Below the pieces are notes generated by a model that was not told where the DNA came from, made no database searches, and saw only the letters and a program-made list of their open reading frames with translations. Shown here one piece after another: positions 36,689-47,492 of a stretch of DNA of 64,000 nt. The stretch lies in contig NC_039323.1 of the NCBI RefSeq assembly GCF_900246225.1, forward strand, positions 22,640,112 through 22,704,111. The letters are read 5' to 3'. Origin of the DNA: Astatotilapia calliptera. Its lineage: Eukaryota; Chordata; Actinopteri; Cichliformes; Cichlidae. The translations under genes and the position numbers were made by a program. Position 1 is the first letter of the stretch. Each line of letters starts with the position of its first letter.

Positions 36689-39619
36689 CTATGACGTGTT
36701 CAGTAGTCTGATGGCCTGATGGAAAAAGCTGTCTCTCAGTCTGCTGGTTCGGGACCGGATGCTGCAGAACCTCCTTCCTGATGGAAGCAGTCTGAACAGT
36801 TTATGGCTGGGGTGACTGGAGTCCTTGATGATCCTCCCCGCTTTCCTCAGGCACCGCTTCCTGTAGATGTCTTGGAGGGAGGGAAGCTCACCTCCAATTA
36901 TCCGTTCAGAACATTGCACTACTCGCTGGAGAGCTTTGCAGTTGTAGGCGGTGCTGTTGCCATACCAGGTGGTGATGCATCCAGTGAGGATGCTCTCAAT
37001 GGCACAGTGATAGAAGGTCCTGAGGATGCGGGGGCTCATGCCGAATCTTTTCAGTCTCCTGAGAAAGAAGAGGCGCTGCTGCGCCTTCTTCACTGTTTTG
37101 TTTGTGTGTACTGACCACGTAAGATCCTCAGCCAGATGTACACCAAGGAACCGGAAGCTGCTCACTCTCTCCACAGTAGCGCCGTTGATGGTGATGGGGG
37201 TGTGTACTTCTCTGCACCTTCGGAAGTCCAATATCAACTCCTTTGTCTTTGCGACGTTGAGGGTGAGATGGTTGTCTTGACACCAGTGGGTCAGGGCGCT
37301 GACCTCCTCCCTGTAAGCCGTCTCATCACCGTTGGTGATAAGACCCACCACTGTAGTGTCGTCCGCAAACTTCACAATGATGTTGGAGTTGTCAGTGGCT
37401 GTGCAGTCGTAGGTGTAGAGTGAGTACAGGAGAGGGCTCAGTACACACCCCTGTGGAGCACCAGTGTTCAGTGTGATGGGGGATGAGGTGATGCTGCCCA
37501 GTCTGACCACCTGGCGTCTGTCAGACAGGAAGCTAAGGATCCAGCTGCAGAGGGAGCTGCTCAGTCCTAGATCCTGCAGTTTCCTGTCCAGCTTCGAGGG
37601 AACGATGGTATTGAATGCTGAGCTGTAATCTACAAACAGCATCCTCACATACGTGTCTCTCTTCTCCAGGTGTGACAGGGCAGTGTGTAGTGTCAGGGCT
37701 ATGGCATCATCAGTGGACCTGTTGTGGCGGTATGCAAACTGTAGAGGGTCCAGTGAGTCGGGTAGTGCAGAGCAGATGAAGTCCCTGACCAGCTTCTCGA
37801 AGCATTTGCTTACGATGGGGGTCAGGGCTACAGGTCGCCAGTCGTTCAATGAGGAGATGGTGGAGGATTTGGGTACAGGGACGATGGTGGCCATTTTGAA
37901 GCAGGCTGGGACTACAGAAAGAGAGAGGGAAAGGTTGAAGATGTGCGTGAACACTCCAGCCAGCTGAGCCGCGCATGACTTGAGGACGCGGCCGGGAATC
38001 CCGTCCGGACCAGTAGCTTTGCGCGCGTTCACCTTCCTGAAGCACTTCCGCACATCCTCCTCAGACACAGTGTGCGCACTGACGTCATCCGCGGTGCGCA
38101 CACTGTCCGGTCTCATGGTGTTCGCTGCGTCGAATCTAGCGTAGAATACGTTTAGATCCTCACACAGAGAGGCCATGGTCTGCGGTGTGCTGGTTTTCCC
38201 TCTAAAGTCTGTGATCGTGTTTAGTCCCTGCCACATACTCCGAGGGTTGTCAAACTGTTGCTCCACCCTGTCCCTGTACTCACGTTTGGCTGCTTTGATC
38301 GTCTTCCGGAGTTGGTAATGGGCGTGTTTGTAGTCCGATGTGTTCGCGGAGGCAAAGGCGGTGTTCCGTGCCGCCAGTGCCGCGCGAACATCTCCGTTAA
38401 TCCAGGGTTTTTGATTTGGGAAGGATTTGACTGTTCTGGATGGGACGACATCTTCCACGCATTTCCTGATAAATCCACAGACTGAGTCTGTGTATTCATC
38501 AATGTCTCTGGCGGCCACGTGAAACATTTCCCAGTCCGCGTGATCAAAACAGTCCCGCAGCGCAGACTCCGATTGGTCCGTCCAACAGTGCACCGCCCTC
38601 CGGGTTGGAGCTTCCTGTTTCAGCTTCTGCCTGTAGGCGGGCAGGAGCAGGATGGAGCAGTGATCTGATTGGCTGAATGGGGCTCGGGGGAGGGCTTTGT
38701 ACGCATCCCGGAAAGAGGTGTAACAGTGGTCGAGTAGCCGGTTTCCACGTGTGTTGAAAAGGATGTGTTGATGGAGTTTTGGTGAGACTTTCTTCAGGTT
38801 TCCCTTATTAAAGTCTCCGGCTGTGATAAACGCTGCCTCTGGGTGTGCGGTTTCCTCGCTGCTGATCGCGCTGTACAGTTCCCTGAGTGCTCGGTCAGTG
38901 TCGGCTTGTGGGGGAATGTAAACAGCCGTAATAATCACTGCTGTAAATTCCCTCGGTAGCCAGAATGGCCGGCACTTAATCATCAGGTACTCCAGGTCCG
39001 GTGAGCAGAAGGATTTGACCGGGTGCACGTTCGCATAATCACACCAGCTGTTATTGATCATGAAACATACACCACCGCCTCTGCTTTTCCCAGTAAGATC
39101 CTGTGACCTGTCCGCGCGGTGCACAGAGAACCCCGGCAGTTGTATTGCGGAGTCCGGTACTTTGTCCGATAGCCAGGTTTCTGTGAGGCAGATCACGCAG
39201 CAGTCCCGCATCTCTCGCTGGAATGAGATCCGTGCCCGAAGCTCGCACAGCTTGTTCTCCAGAGACTGCATATTAGCCAGTAATAAACTGGGTAACGGTG
39301 GTCTGTAAGTGCGCCGTCTCAGTCGAACCAGAACGCCAGATCTTCTCCCTCTGCGTCGGCGTTTGCGGCCTCCAGGGCCAGAGAACAAAGGCGTCTCAGG
39401 TGAGATGAATGGGGGGTCTGCAAACGGAGCGTCCGTGTTGCAAAACTTGAACTCCGGAAAGTTATAAGAAAGACCGTCTTTTATGTCCAGTAAGGTTTGT
39501 CGGTCGTACACAAGGAGACAAGTGCTGCTCGTGAAAAAATAAAGGAAAAGTAAAATTAAACACAGAAGAAAGCCGTTGCTTGGGGGAGCTCGCGACGAGG
39601 CTGCCATACTCGGCGCCAT
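36689..39619 (-). CDS. LINE endonuclease-reverse transcriptase (intact frame)
   Basis: 976 codons from the ATG at 39619 (the frame stays open 19 codons further upstream, but this ATG sits where the element appears to begin). Residues 16-38 form a strongly hydrophobic, membrane-like segment and 85-93 a basic cluster. An APE-type endonuclease follows, with Asn116, the TET motif (Glu147), AGDFN (Asp269, Asn271) and SDH (319-320). The reverse transcriptase has ATGPDGIPG, motif A with Asp664 in VDYSSAFN, the GAPQGCVLSP motif and catalytic FADD at 751-754. The C-terminal part ends with a typical fish-LINE LLPSGRR and QAIRLLN stretch. The product would nick DNA and prime reverse transcription on the target. 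There are no internal stops or frameshifts, so the copy looks young. Whether a separate ORF1 exists in the family is not visible here. Confidence 0.9.
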   Translation of the reverse strand: MAPSMAASSRAPPSNGFLLCLILLFLYFFTSSTCLLVYDRQTLLDIKDGLSYNFPEFKFCNTDAPFADPPFISPETPLFSGPGGRKRRRRGRRSGVLVRLRRRTYRPPLPSLLLANMQSLENKLCELRARISFQREMRDCCVICLTETWLSDKVPDSAIQLPGFSVHRADRSQDLTGKSRGGGVCFMINNSWCDYANVHPVKSFCSPDLEYLMIKCRPFWLPREFTAVIITAVYIPPQADTDRALRELYSAISSEETAHPEAAFITAGDFNKGNLKKVSPKLHQHILFNTRGNRLLDHCYTSFRDAYKALPRAPFSQSDHCSILLLPAYRQKLKQEAPTRRAVHCWTDQSESALRDCFDHADWEMFHVAARDIDEYTDSVCGFIRKCVEDVVPSRTVKSFPNQKPWINGDVRAALAARNTAFASANTSDYKHAHYQLRKTIKAAKREYRDRVEQQFDNPRSMWQGLNTITDFRGKTSTPQTMASLCEDLNVFYARFDAANTMRPDSVRTADDVSAHTVSEEDVRKCFRKVNARKATGPDGIPGRVLKSCAAQLAGVFTHIFNLSLSLSVVPACFKMATIVPVPKSSTISSLNDWRPVALTPIVSKCFEKLVRDFICSALPDSLDPLQFAYRHNRSTDDAIALTLHTALSHLEKRDTYVRMLFVDYSSAFNTIVPSKLDRKLQDLGLSSSLCSWILSFLSDRRQVVRLGSITSSPITLNTGAPQGCVLSPLLYSLYTYDCTATDNSNIIVKFADDTTVVGLITNGDETAYREEVSALTHWCQDNHLTLNVAKTKELILDFRRCREVHTPITINGATVERVSSFRFLGVHLAEDLTWSVHTNKTVKKAQQRLFFLRRLKRFGMSPRILRTFYHCAIESILTGCITTWYGNSTAYNCKALQRVVQCSERIIGGELPSLQDIYRKRCLRKAGRIIKDSSHPSHKLFRLLPSGRRFCSIRSRTSRLRDSFFHQAIRLLNTS

Positions 39620-39699
39620 CTTGAGGGAAATGAGATGAAAACAGAAGGCATTTTCCACATATTTCTGCAACACCAACGATGATAGTGAATGGACTGGTA

Positions 39700-39800
39700 C
39701 TTATGTAGCGTTTTTTTACTCTGTTTAAGCATTCAAAGTGCTTTCTAACTACAAGATTCGTTCATTCAAGCACACACTCATACAACCACTTTTTTCCTAT
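39700..39800 (+). repeat. Dispersed repeat fragment A
   Basis: tttttactctgtttaagcat, tcaaagtgctttctaactac and ttcgttcattcaag match, with changes, the segment at 63.775-63.915 kb in the same orientation, so both are copies of one interspersed family. Confidence 0.55.
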
Positions 39801-41174
39801 GCCTAAACACTCGTATGGCCAGAGGGGCAAAATAGCGTGTGATAGCAGTGATATGTGTTGTTTAGTTTTGTTGGTGATTTACAAATGTTGCACTTGGTAG
39901 CGTCTCGCCTGTCCCCAAAGACCCAGTTGCCTTCTTTAGAAACAGCCAAACTCGGAAACTTATCTGCCAGTTCGGCAAACAGTCTGAACAGAGTAGTGGC
40001 AGGCATATCTGCTCTTTAGGAGTGCTTGCAGTTTTTCTTGACTCACCGTATCTGTAGTGGAATTTAGCATTTGAAAGAGTTCTGGCAATATGAGACATTA
40101 ATCACTTTGACAATTTTGATTGATTGATTGAGATATATGAAAAGTTTTAGGCTTTTTGTAAAAGCTGTTTGTCCTGATGAATATCTAAACGCAGGTTTTA
40201 TGTCCTTTATGTCCACTGAAATCAAAGCTGAAACCCTTCCTATTACTTTAGGTAGGAGTGTGGTCTGTTTAACATGACTTGACTCTACTGTTTTAAGGAT
40301 GGAAGCTGAGGAGACACTGAAGAATTAATGAGATTTTGCTTGTCAAAGTGTCTCCAAAAGCCACATTTTAGACCACAACTCAAGAACTTATCCACTGAAT
40401 GTGCCAATTTTTCTACATAGACACTTAATAGGATAAAAGAAGCAATGACTTTTTGAGGTTTTGAAGAATTCCCTGAAGTTCTTTTAAGTGGGAAAGGCAA
40501 AAAAATTTTCACACAGTCTAGTTCACAGAGATTGCCGCCATCAATCACACGCTCCAAGATTATGTCAATGCTTAGAGTCGGAGGGGAAAAAAAAGAAAAC
40601 AAAGCTTCCCGGTGTATTCTGTCAGACTCCTGTGAAGTACCGAGGGCTAGATGTTATCTCGGAGGGAAAAGCATAAACAACTCGGAGCGCTCAACCTGTT
40701 ATTGACTTTGGATTAATCTTGCTAATCGTGATCATCTCAACTCGCCTAACTACATTGCTCAGTGTAGCACACACGTGTCCAAACAAAGTCCAGTACGCAA
40801 CTCCTAAATTAAAACTAAGTATGAGTCATGATGATGAAGTTATGTATGGGTGTTGAGATGACCCACATTCTTAGTGTTTGTCAAGCACACTGTTGTCCAG
40901 ATTCACATCACAGGGAGGCATTTATCATACATACTTGGTCAGACTAACAGTGTTTCTGAGTGTCTAATGCAGATTATTGCTCCACAACATCAAACAAGGA
41001 CTATGTTGCTGATTAGAAACGTGTCTTTTTGGAAAATAAAGACGTTATTAGGCCACATGGCAGCCTGAAAAGGCATGTGTTCTTTGTGTGCTCACAGCAG
41101 AACCTCATCACATTTCACCTCGTCAATAATTGATGGTCTTCGGTGGTGAGGTAAGGCTCATTGTGCCGGGTTGT

Positions 41175-41202
41175 CTGGCTGCCTGGCTGGCTGGCTGGCT
41201 GG
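41175..41202 (+). repeat. (CTGG)n short tandem repeat
   Basis: Repeated ctgg units with one interruption (ctggctgcctggctgg). Confidence 0.85.
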
Positions 41203-43654
41203 GTGTGAGAGGTGCTGACATGTGGCTCATGTTTTTCCGCTGCCCTTCACTGCAGACGGGGGTCCGTGACGAGCGACAGGAGGTCAGGAACCAGCTGTGG
41301 CTGGGAAACGGGGGATCGCCGCGGGTCAGGCCACTCCTCGCCATCCACCACAGTGCTTCGTGGTGATTGATTGAACCTGCCTAATGCATTGGGACCAATT
41401 GAACGGTCACAGATGTGCAAGCCCCACCCCCTCAGACGCCCGTGCAGATGAAAGTGTTTACACCGACGCTGATTTTGATGCCATCTCGGCATTTGGGGTT
41501 CGACTGCAGAAAGGAATTCCTGCATTAAAGTCTTAAGGAAATGATGCTTTAATGATACGTTGCCTTTGTTGGTACAGGACTTTTTAATTACACATAATGA
41601 AGTGGGACTTTTTCAAGTTCATTTTCTCCATGACAATGTCAGGGAATCCATGCAGAACATGAGAAATTAGAGTTGTGCAAATGCATTTCACACCCCATCT
41701 CGAGTTTACTCTCTTGGCAGTTGTAACTCTGTTTTCCTGTCAGGCTGGCTTGGATGTTGTAACTTATCAAACGCATCAGTAAGCCTATTGTCCCGCACTA
41801 GGGTTTGGGACTGGGTTGATTTTTTTGGGTGGATCGGTACAGAGAAGGTTACATAACACAGCTGTAGAAGGATTAAGGATGGGAATGACCGGTCCGGAGT
41901 CAGGATCCCTCTGAAGAGGGCGCCCTATGTGGGCCATGGGGATTGCGTGCGTATCAGGGCTCTTAACCCAGCGGGAGTGCAGACGCTAATACATAAATGC
42001 ATGGCAGCTCTGCTCTCATCCAAACATTTATGCATCCCTCCTGGCCACTCTGTGTACAGTTGTGGCTGAGAACGATTGAAATGTTTAGCTCCCCCATAAG
42101 CCTCGATGACAATACTAGAGAGATGGTTTATATTTATGCATCTTTTATGCATCAGGATGCATGTGTTTATGTCAAAGTGAGTAACTTCTGCAGGGAAAAA
42201 GCTGAACCAGTATGTGGTGTTTAAGAGGACAGATTAAACGCACTTGATAGTGGTGTACAGTACCGCGAGGGAAAGAGGAAACCAAAATACAGGAGACAGC
42301 GCTTCTCCCTCTTTCATTATGTGCTTAGCAGCAAACAATGTACAGTGGATTAAACCACCTGTATGGAAGAGCCGTGATAACAGTGATGAAAACACGGGCT
42401 AAACGTCTGCCTCCCACAATGTAGTTCAAAGCGCAGGGCTCCACAACATGTCAGCTCAAGCTGTGATTGATCCTCTCTCGGCCCTGACAGGTCGTGTCTT
42501 TGCATGCATGCACGCCACCGCCGCTGCGACGCTAGAGAAAGAGCGGGTGCACACGGAGGGTTTACACAGTGTCTGAGCTCAGGAGACTGAGCAGAGGAAA
42601 CAGGGTTGATCTGCTGTGAATGCGGCGGGGCGGGTGTTATGTTCGCTCTGCGCCGCGCTGTCTGTCTTATCTCAGAGACGGGGCGGCGTTTGACGCTGAA
42701 GGAAATGCATGTGAAAAGGAAAGACGTGATCTGTGAGGTGTGTGGGTGGATGGCAGGTAGTGCGAGTTAAGAATGTAACAAAGCAGGTGCACAAACGAGG
42801 CATGTAAGCCAAGATTTTCATCACAAACTAGATGTTAAATCACTGTTTAAGCTTTAAGTGGACTCTACTAGAGCTGCATTATATGATTTATAGTTCAAAA
42901 TAAGCTTTATTTATCTTACACAAAGCCACTGTCTGAAACCAGCTCCTTCCTTTATGAAAACTTCATCCTGACTGGTCCCGCTTTACAAACAGAGATTAAA
43001 CAGCAGGTGGGTGGGGCTTCTGTGATGACTGTGCTAGGGCTAACTGCTCGTTTGAAGCCAAGAGTAGAAAAAAAAAACCTGTCTGAAACTGAGTTTGTTT
43101 GAAGCCTGCGCCTGTGACTCACAAACTACGCTCAATATTTGAACACTTGACCATGTTTAATACAAGCATTGTAACTGTATTAAATCCACTTTAAAGTACT
43201 GCTTTTTGACATGATCAGACTACATGACCACCTTACTCTCGTTGCATTTTGTGTACTGAAGAGAAGTGCACTTGCAACTGGGGCTATCAGATACCCAAAT
43301 CAGGTGGTTTGGGTATCTCCACTGGTGCTTGGTGGGATTCCCTTGTTTAGTAAGTCATCACCACTATCAGGTGATTGCAATCAGCAGGAGAAACTGGAGG
43401 CCCACACCCCACACGGGTTTCAGCGGAGGTAGAACGTGTGCACACGGTCAGCTGTCAGCTTATGCTTTCATCACAAGATCAGGATGTAGAAGACAAACGC
43501 ATCAAGTGTGAAATATATAAAGTTGGGGCTTCGAGTCCAAAGAGAATCATTCACTTTTCTGCGTCAATGAAAATGTTTTTAGCTCATTTAAAGGACGGCA
43601 GGAAGCAAAATATCCAGGGCTGAAAATCTAAGCAAACATGGAAGTGTGTAAAAC

Positions 43655-43955
43655 TGCAGTTCGTCAAGTGGCCACTTGAGGCTCACTCTAAGGGTCCCAT
43701 ATTAAAATAAACCGGATTACAGCGTGCTAATCTTCTGCAGCTATATTGGGGGTACCTGCGAGCAGCATTAATGTGTTATTAGGGCTGCTCGCATTAAGCT
43801 AACCATTAGTGAGCTTGTCATGCTTTCTTCTAGGTCCAAAAATTCAAGATGGTGACAGCTGTAATGGTGTAGATCTAGAATCCAAAAGTCCACAAACAAA
43901 AGGGTGATGTCACTGTGGCCACATACATCTTTTATATACAGTCTATGGGCAATAA
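43655..43955 (+). repeat. Dispersed teleost repeat
   Basis: Words caagtggccacttgaggctc, aattcaagatggtgacagct, gtgatgtcactgtggccaca and tatatacagtctatgggcaa occur in this order in a common fish repeat. Probably related to the segment at 2.2 kb. Class unknown. Confidence 0.5.
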
Positions 43956-45363
43956 ACACAAACAATCTGACAGGTTATAAACAAAACCCAGATTATCCTG
44001 ATTTATGTGGAAAGCTCTGGCTTGTCTGTTCTATTCGTGTCTTCCCACTGTGACGGATTACATGCTTTCAGTATGGTTTTGATAATTTGGCTGCATCGCT
44101 GTCCAAACTGTTGGCTGATTGTTTGCCTGCTCAGGTTTCTAGCCCCTGTAAAACTTTGTTAATGTTATCATAACCACTCGAAACAACGTCCATAACTGGG
44201 AAAATAAGACCCGGCTTGTTATAAAATGGAATTACCCTTTAAAATGAGGCGTTTAGGGACCGCGTGCCTGCGTTTTGACCCGTTTGGACGACATTCATGA
44301 GAACATGTGGAGGGAAAAATGAAAACATCGTAATTAATGTGTTAACATGGCTCTTTGCATACCAAACTAGAGCCTTCTGCGAGAGATGGGCTTGAGATAA
44401 ACTCCCTGACTCTAACAGCCGTCAGGTTGGACTCTGTCTGACTATTTCGGGGCCAGTTTACACAGCTGGTAAAAGTTTACGACGTGATGGATCTCGCATC
44501 CATTGTGGTTGAAATGCACATGACAAATTTAGAGTGGAATATGTCAGCCTAAACACAGGCATAAACACACACAGAGTACATTACAGATTGCATTCATGTG
44601 CGCTTGAATGCAGTTCAGATATCATATAATTCCACACCAGCGCCAACTGGATGCAAGACGTCGCCAGTGAGCGTTTTTCACTGGAATACTGTTTTGACTA
44701 CCGCTCGTGCCAATTACTATAATTACGTTTAACACAGAATGTCAAATTGTTCTATATTTGGCGGCGATTTTTGCCGCCGGTCGCAGTTGGCTCATGCTCC
44801 GTTGCTCCTGGAACATGCCTGTACATAAGTGGCCTGAAACTTAACCCTTTACAGCGCTGTGACGCTCAGCCATAACACAGACTGGAGGAATGCCAGGCCG
44901 GTCCCGTTTAACAAAACAATATCTGCAGTGAGAACTTCCAGAGAGTTTTTTTTTTTTTTAAATGAAAGTGGTGTAATGGTGTACAGTGTGCTGTAATGGG
45001 AAGAGACACATTGTGTAATGTAAACACGAGTGTTTTAGTCAGGTGTGGGGCATGCGTTCACACGGAATTTATGAATGCAGTAACCAATGCAGTAAAAGTC
45101 CAGAATACACACCCAAACGCACACGCGCACACACCCCTGCTTGCTTCACAGCATCGGCACTCTGCTTGACTTCCTCCTGAATTCGTCACCGCCACAGTGC
45201 GTGTTTCACAATCGGCTCGTTTAGCTCGCCTTTGTCTTAATCAGTGTTTTCCCATTAGAGGAATCACTGCAGTGGGAATGCCATCCAGGAGCAGAAACGT
45301 AGCCCACCTTGTATTTTGCCTGTTCAGTTCAGACGGTTGATTCATCCATCTCTGTCAGCTGTC

Positions 45364-45441
45364 TCTTAATCACCGGGGGGTTTTCCCTCCGACAGGTAAG
45401 CCGCTCAGAAACAACGGCGTCTTGTCAAAGACTGCGAGGCG
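45364..45441 (+). promoter_or_regulatory. Candidate recursive splice site with short RS-exon
   Basis: A branch-point-like cttaatc (about 45364-45370) and the tract ttttccctccgacag lead to an acceptor AG at 45394-45395 that is followed immediately by GTAAGC at 45396. This back-to-back acceptor and donor (Y-tract, CAG|GTAAG) is the hallmark of recursive splice sites described in long vertebrate introns of neuronal genes. A second donor-like gtgagg at 45442 would define a 46-nt RS-exon, as the vertebrate model expects. It lies in the 37.7-kb nckap5 intron in the sense direction. A chance match is possible. Confidence 0.4.
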
Positions 45442-45777
45442 GTGAGGAGTTGTTACTCATGAGCTATTTTTGGGGGGTTTGGATGTCTGCTATTGTTGAA
45501 GAAATGTGAAAAATGTGCAGGTGATTGGGATTACTCGTGCTGTCTGGTGTATCAGCTTCTTTATTGGGTCCCACAGCCCCACATTAGGTGTGCTGTGAAG
45601 ACAAAACAGTCGGGAACAAGACTTTGACAGGAACTTTCCTCCTGAGCTGCACACCTAAGGTTTTGTAAGATGATGCAATTCATTTATTAGGTTTGGTTTT
45701 TTTGACTCGTTACTGTCTTTTTTAAGTAAGTTAATTATTTTCAAGCATTTTTTAAAGCAACTATCATATCAGCACTG

Positions 45778-45843
45778 TAACAAAAAATAATTTCCCCCAG
45801 GGATCAATAAAGTATTCTGATTCTGATTCTGATTGATTCTGAT
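45778..45843 (+). mobile_element. LINE 3'-tail fragment
   Basis: Ends in gggatcaataaagtattctg followed by a degenerate (ATTCTG)n run. The AATAAA plus short tandem tail has the form of an L2-type LINE 3' end, here in plus orientation and with almost all of the body missing. Confidence 0.65.
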
Positions 45844-46904
45844 ATTTACCTCCTAGCAGACCTGGCTTTCAAGCCGGTCTGCAGAAACATTAATAAGTGG
45901 GTGATAACACATCATGCGCCTCTAGTAATGCATGTAGAGTACTATATTTACAACAATAATGACTTGAACAGATTCACTCAGAGGCTACGCTGCCAAAGGA
46001 GGCTTTTTGATCCCCTTACACATTTGTTGTTTTCCCAGAAATACGGATAGAAACACTTGTATACTGACAAGCCTTCAGCAAACACATTCACAGTCTGGCT
46101 TGTCCTGGAGCACCGCTTCAGTTGTTGTGGATGCCTCAGGAGGGGCTTTAAAACAGGGTTTTTTATTATCCGTGCTAGTGTGCCAAGATTTATCCCATTA
46201 AAGTCTGGAATGCCCTCACGTGGGAAATGGATTGGATGTGCACAGTCAATTTCTTTGTTCAGCTCTGTGCGTATTTGTGTGGAAGAGTTTGTTATGAGTG
46301 TGTGTGTGTCTGCCTGTAAGGCTGTAGGGTCTGGCACGAGGGTGCCCAGCTTTTTTTTCTTTTCTTTTTTTTGTTTCCTCTGAGCTATTTTTGTCTGGAT
46401 AGAACCGCGAACTCTGTTTTGCGTAGTTAGCCGACGACCTCGCCTCTTCCATGTGTGTGTCTGCTGGTTTGCTTGCAGGCGTGTGTGGGTTCTGCCGAAG
46501 TTGGAGATAGATGGAGGGCAGAAGTGTTGGTTTCTTGTATAGTGAGCTGATATTGATCTTGGATATCTGATACCAACCACTTAGTAAACAAGAAATGATT
46601 AGCTAAGTCGAGGAATTTGATTTGCCCAGTAGAGAGCTTGAGTGTCCTCTGATGATGATAAATTTGATTTTGCAGCTGAGGGGAGGCTTCTCTTTCCATT
46701 TTCATCACAGCCTTTAGGCACGAATAGAGGGAGTGAGTCTTAGGTGTGAAGACAGTGGTTGATGTTTTTGTAAGATAAAAGTAAGATGAAAGATGGAAAC
46801 AAAACAAGAATCGCTCTAAATAAAAGGATAACTAAGTGGTTTCAGGTTTGTGAGGTATGATATCCTATTGGAGGAATATCAGGATTGATTGTCTGGCAGC
46901 TGGA

Positions 46905-47160
46905 CGTCTTTATGTTGAAGATGTTTCATCTCTCATCCAACAAAAGTCGACTCAAGGCGCTTTACATTGTAAGGTAAAGACTCCACAATAATACAGAGAA
47001 AACCCCAACTATGAATCCCCCTATAAACAACAACCTGGAGAGACTGGGGAGGAAAAACTCCTTTTTAACAGGAAGAAACCTCAGGCAAAACAAGACTTAG
47101 CCATCTGCCTTGACTGGTTGGGGATGAGGAGAGGGAGACAGGGCAAAAGACAAGTACCCA
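46905..47160. repeat. Composite dispersed fish repeat
   Basis: Contains the words gatgtttcatctctcatcca, caaggcgctttacattgtaa and aggaagaaacctcaggcaaa, which I recognise as high-copy teleost repeat segments. It directly precedes the SINE at 47.2 kb. Class not determined. A second copy of the first word, inverted and diverged (ttgtcactcatccaagtaac), lies at about 48018-48040. Confidence 0.5.
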
Positions 47161-47204
47161 TGCTGGGTGTCCCTTAGTGTATTAATAGCTAACTGTAGCA
47201 GAAT

Positions 47205-47492
47205 GTACCGCGACCGTGGCTCAGGGGTTTGGGAATCGCATCTGTAACCGGAAGGTCGCCGGTTCGATCCCTGGGCTCTCTGTCCTAGTTGTTGTGTCCT
47301 TGGGCAAGACACTTTACCCTACTTGCCTACTGGTGTTGGCCAGAGGGGCCGATATGGCAGCCTCACTTCTGTTAGTCTGCCCCAGGGCAGCTGTGGCTAC
47401 AACTGTAGCTGCTTCCACCAGTGTGTGAATGAATAGTGGTATTGTAAAGCGCTTTGGGTGCCTTGAAAAGCGCTAATAAAATCCAATCTATT
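47205..47492 (+). mobile_element. tRNA-derived SINE
   Basis: A tRNA-like head with an A-box match (tggctcagggg, 47217-47227) and a perfect B box (ggttcgatccc, 47261-47271), then the conserved fish-SINE body (ccttgggcaagacacttta; gtgtgtgaatgaatagtgg; gtaaagcgctttgggtgcc) and an AT-rich tail. Internal pol III promoter boxes are intact. It is a retroposon, not a functional tRNA. Confidence 0.85.

Larger units (their letters stand above)
36256..39640 (-). mobile_element. Near full-length L2/CR1-like LINE
   Basis: Minus-strand non-LTR retrotransposon of about 3.4 kb. From its 5' end it has a start region with AAGATGGCGCC, one uninterrupted EN-RT frame, a 3'UTR of about 430 bp with an internal CA microsatellite (36485-36518) and AT-rich runs, an AATAAA near 36280 and a terminal GATTT-type pentamer tail (36261-36278). 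Tails of short tandem repeats instead of poly(A) are typical of L2/CR1-clade elements, including fish Maui-like families. The 5' edge and any target duplication could not be set by eye. It lies antisense to nckap5. Confidence 0.85.

Noticed and set aside
45978..46580. 200-codon minus-strand frame
   Set aside because: No recognisable domain, and a KEKKKK run from a T-rich plus strand. Antisense to the nckap5 intron with no splice or promoter evidence.
47211..47280. Possible functional tRNA gene
   Set aside because: A and B boxes are present, but the body is a SINE and the tRNA stems do not close.
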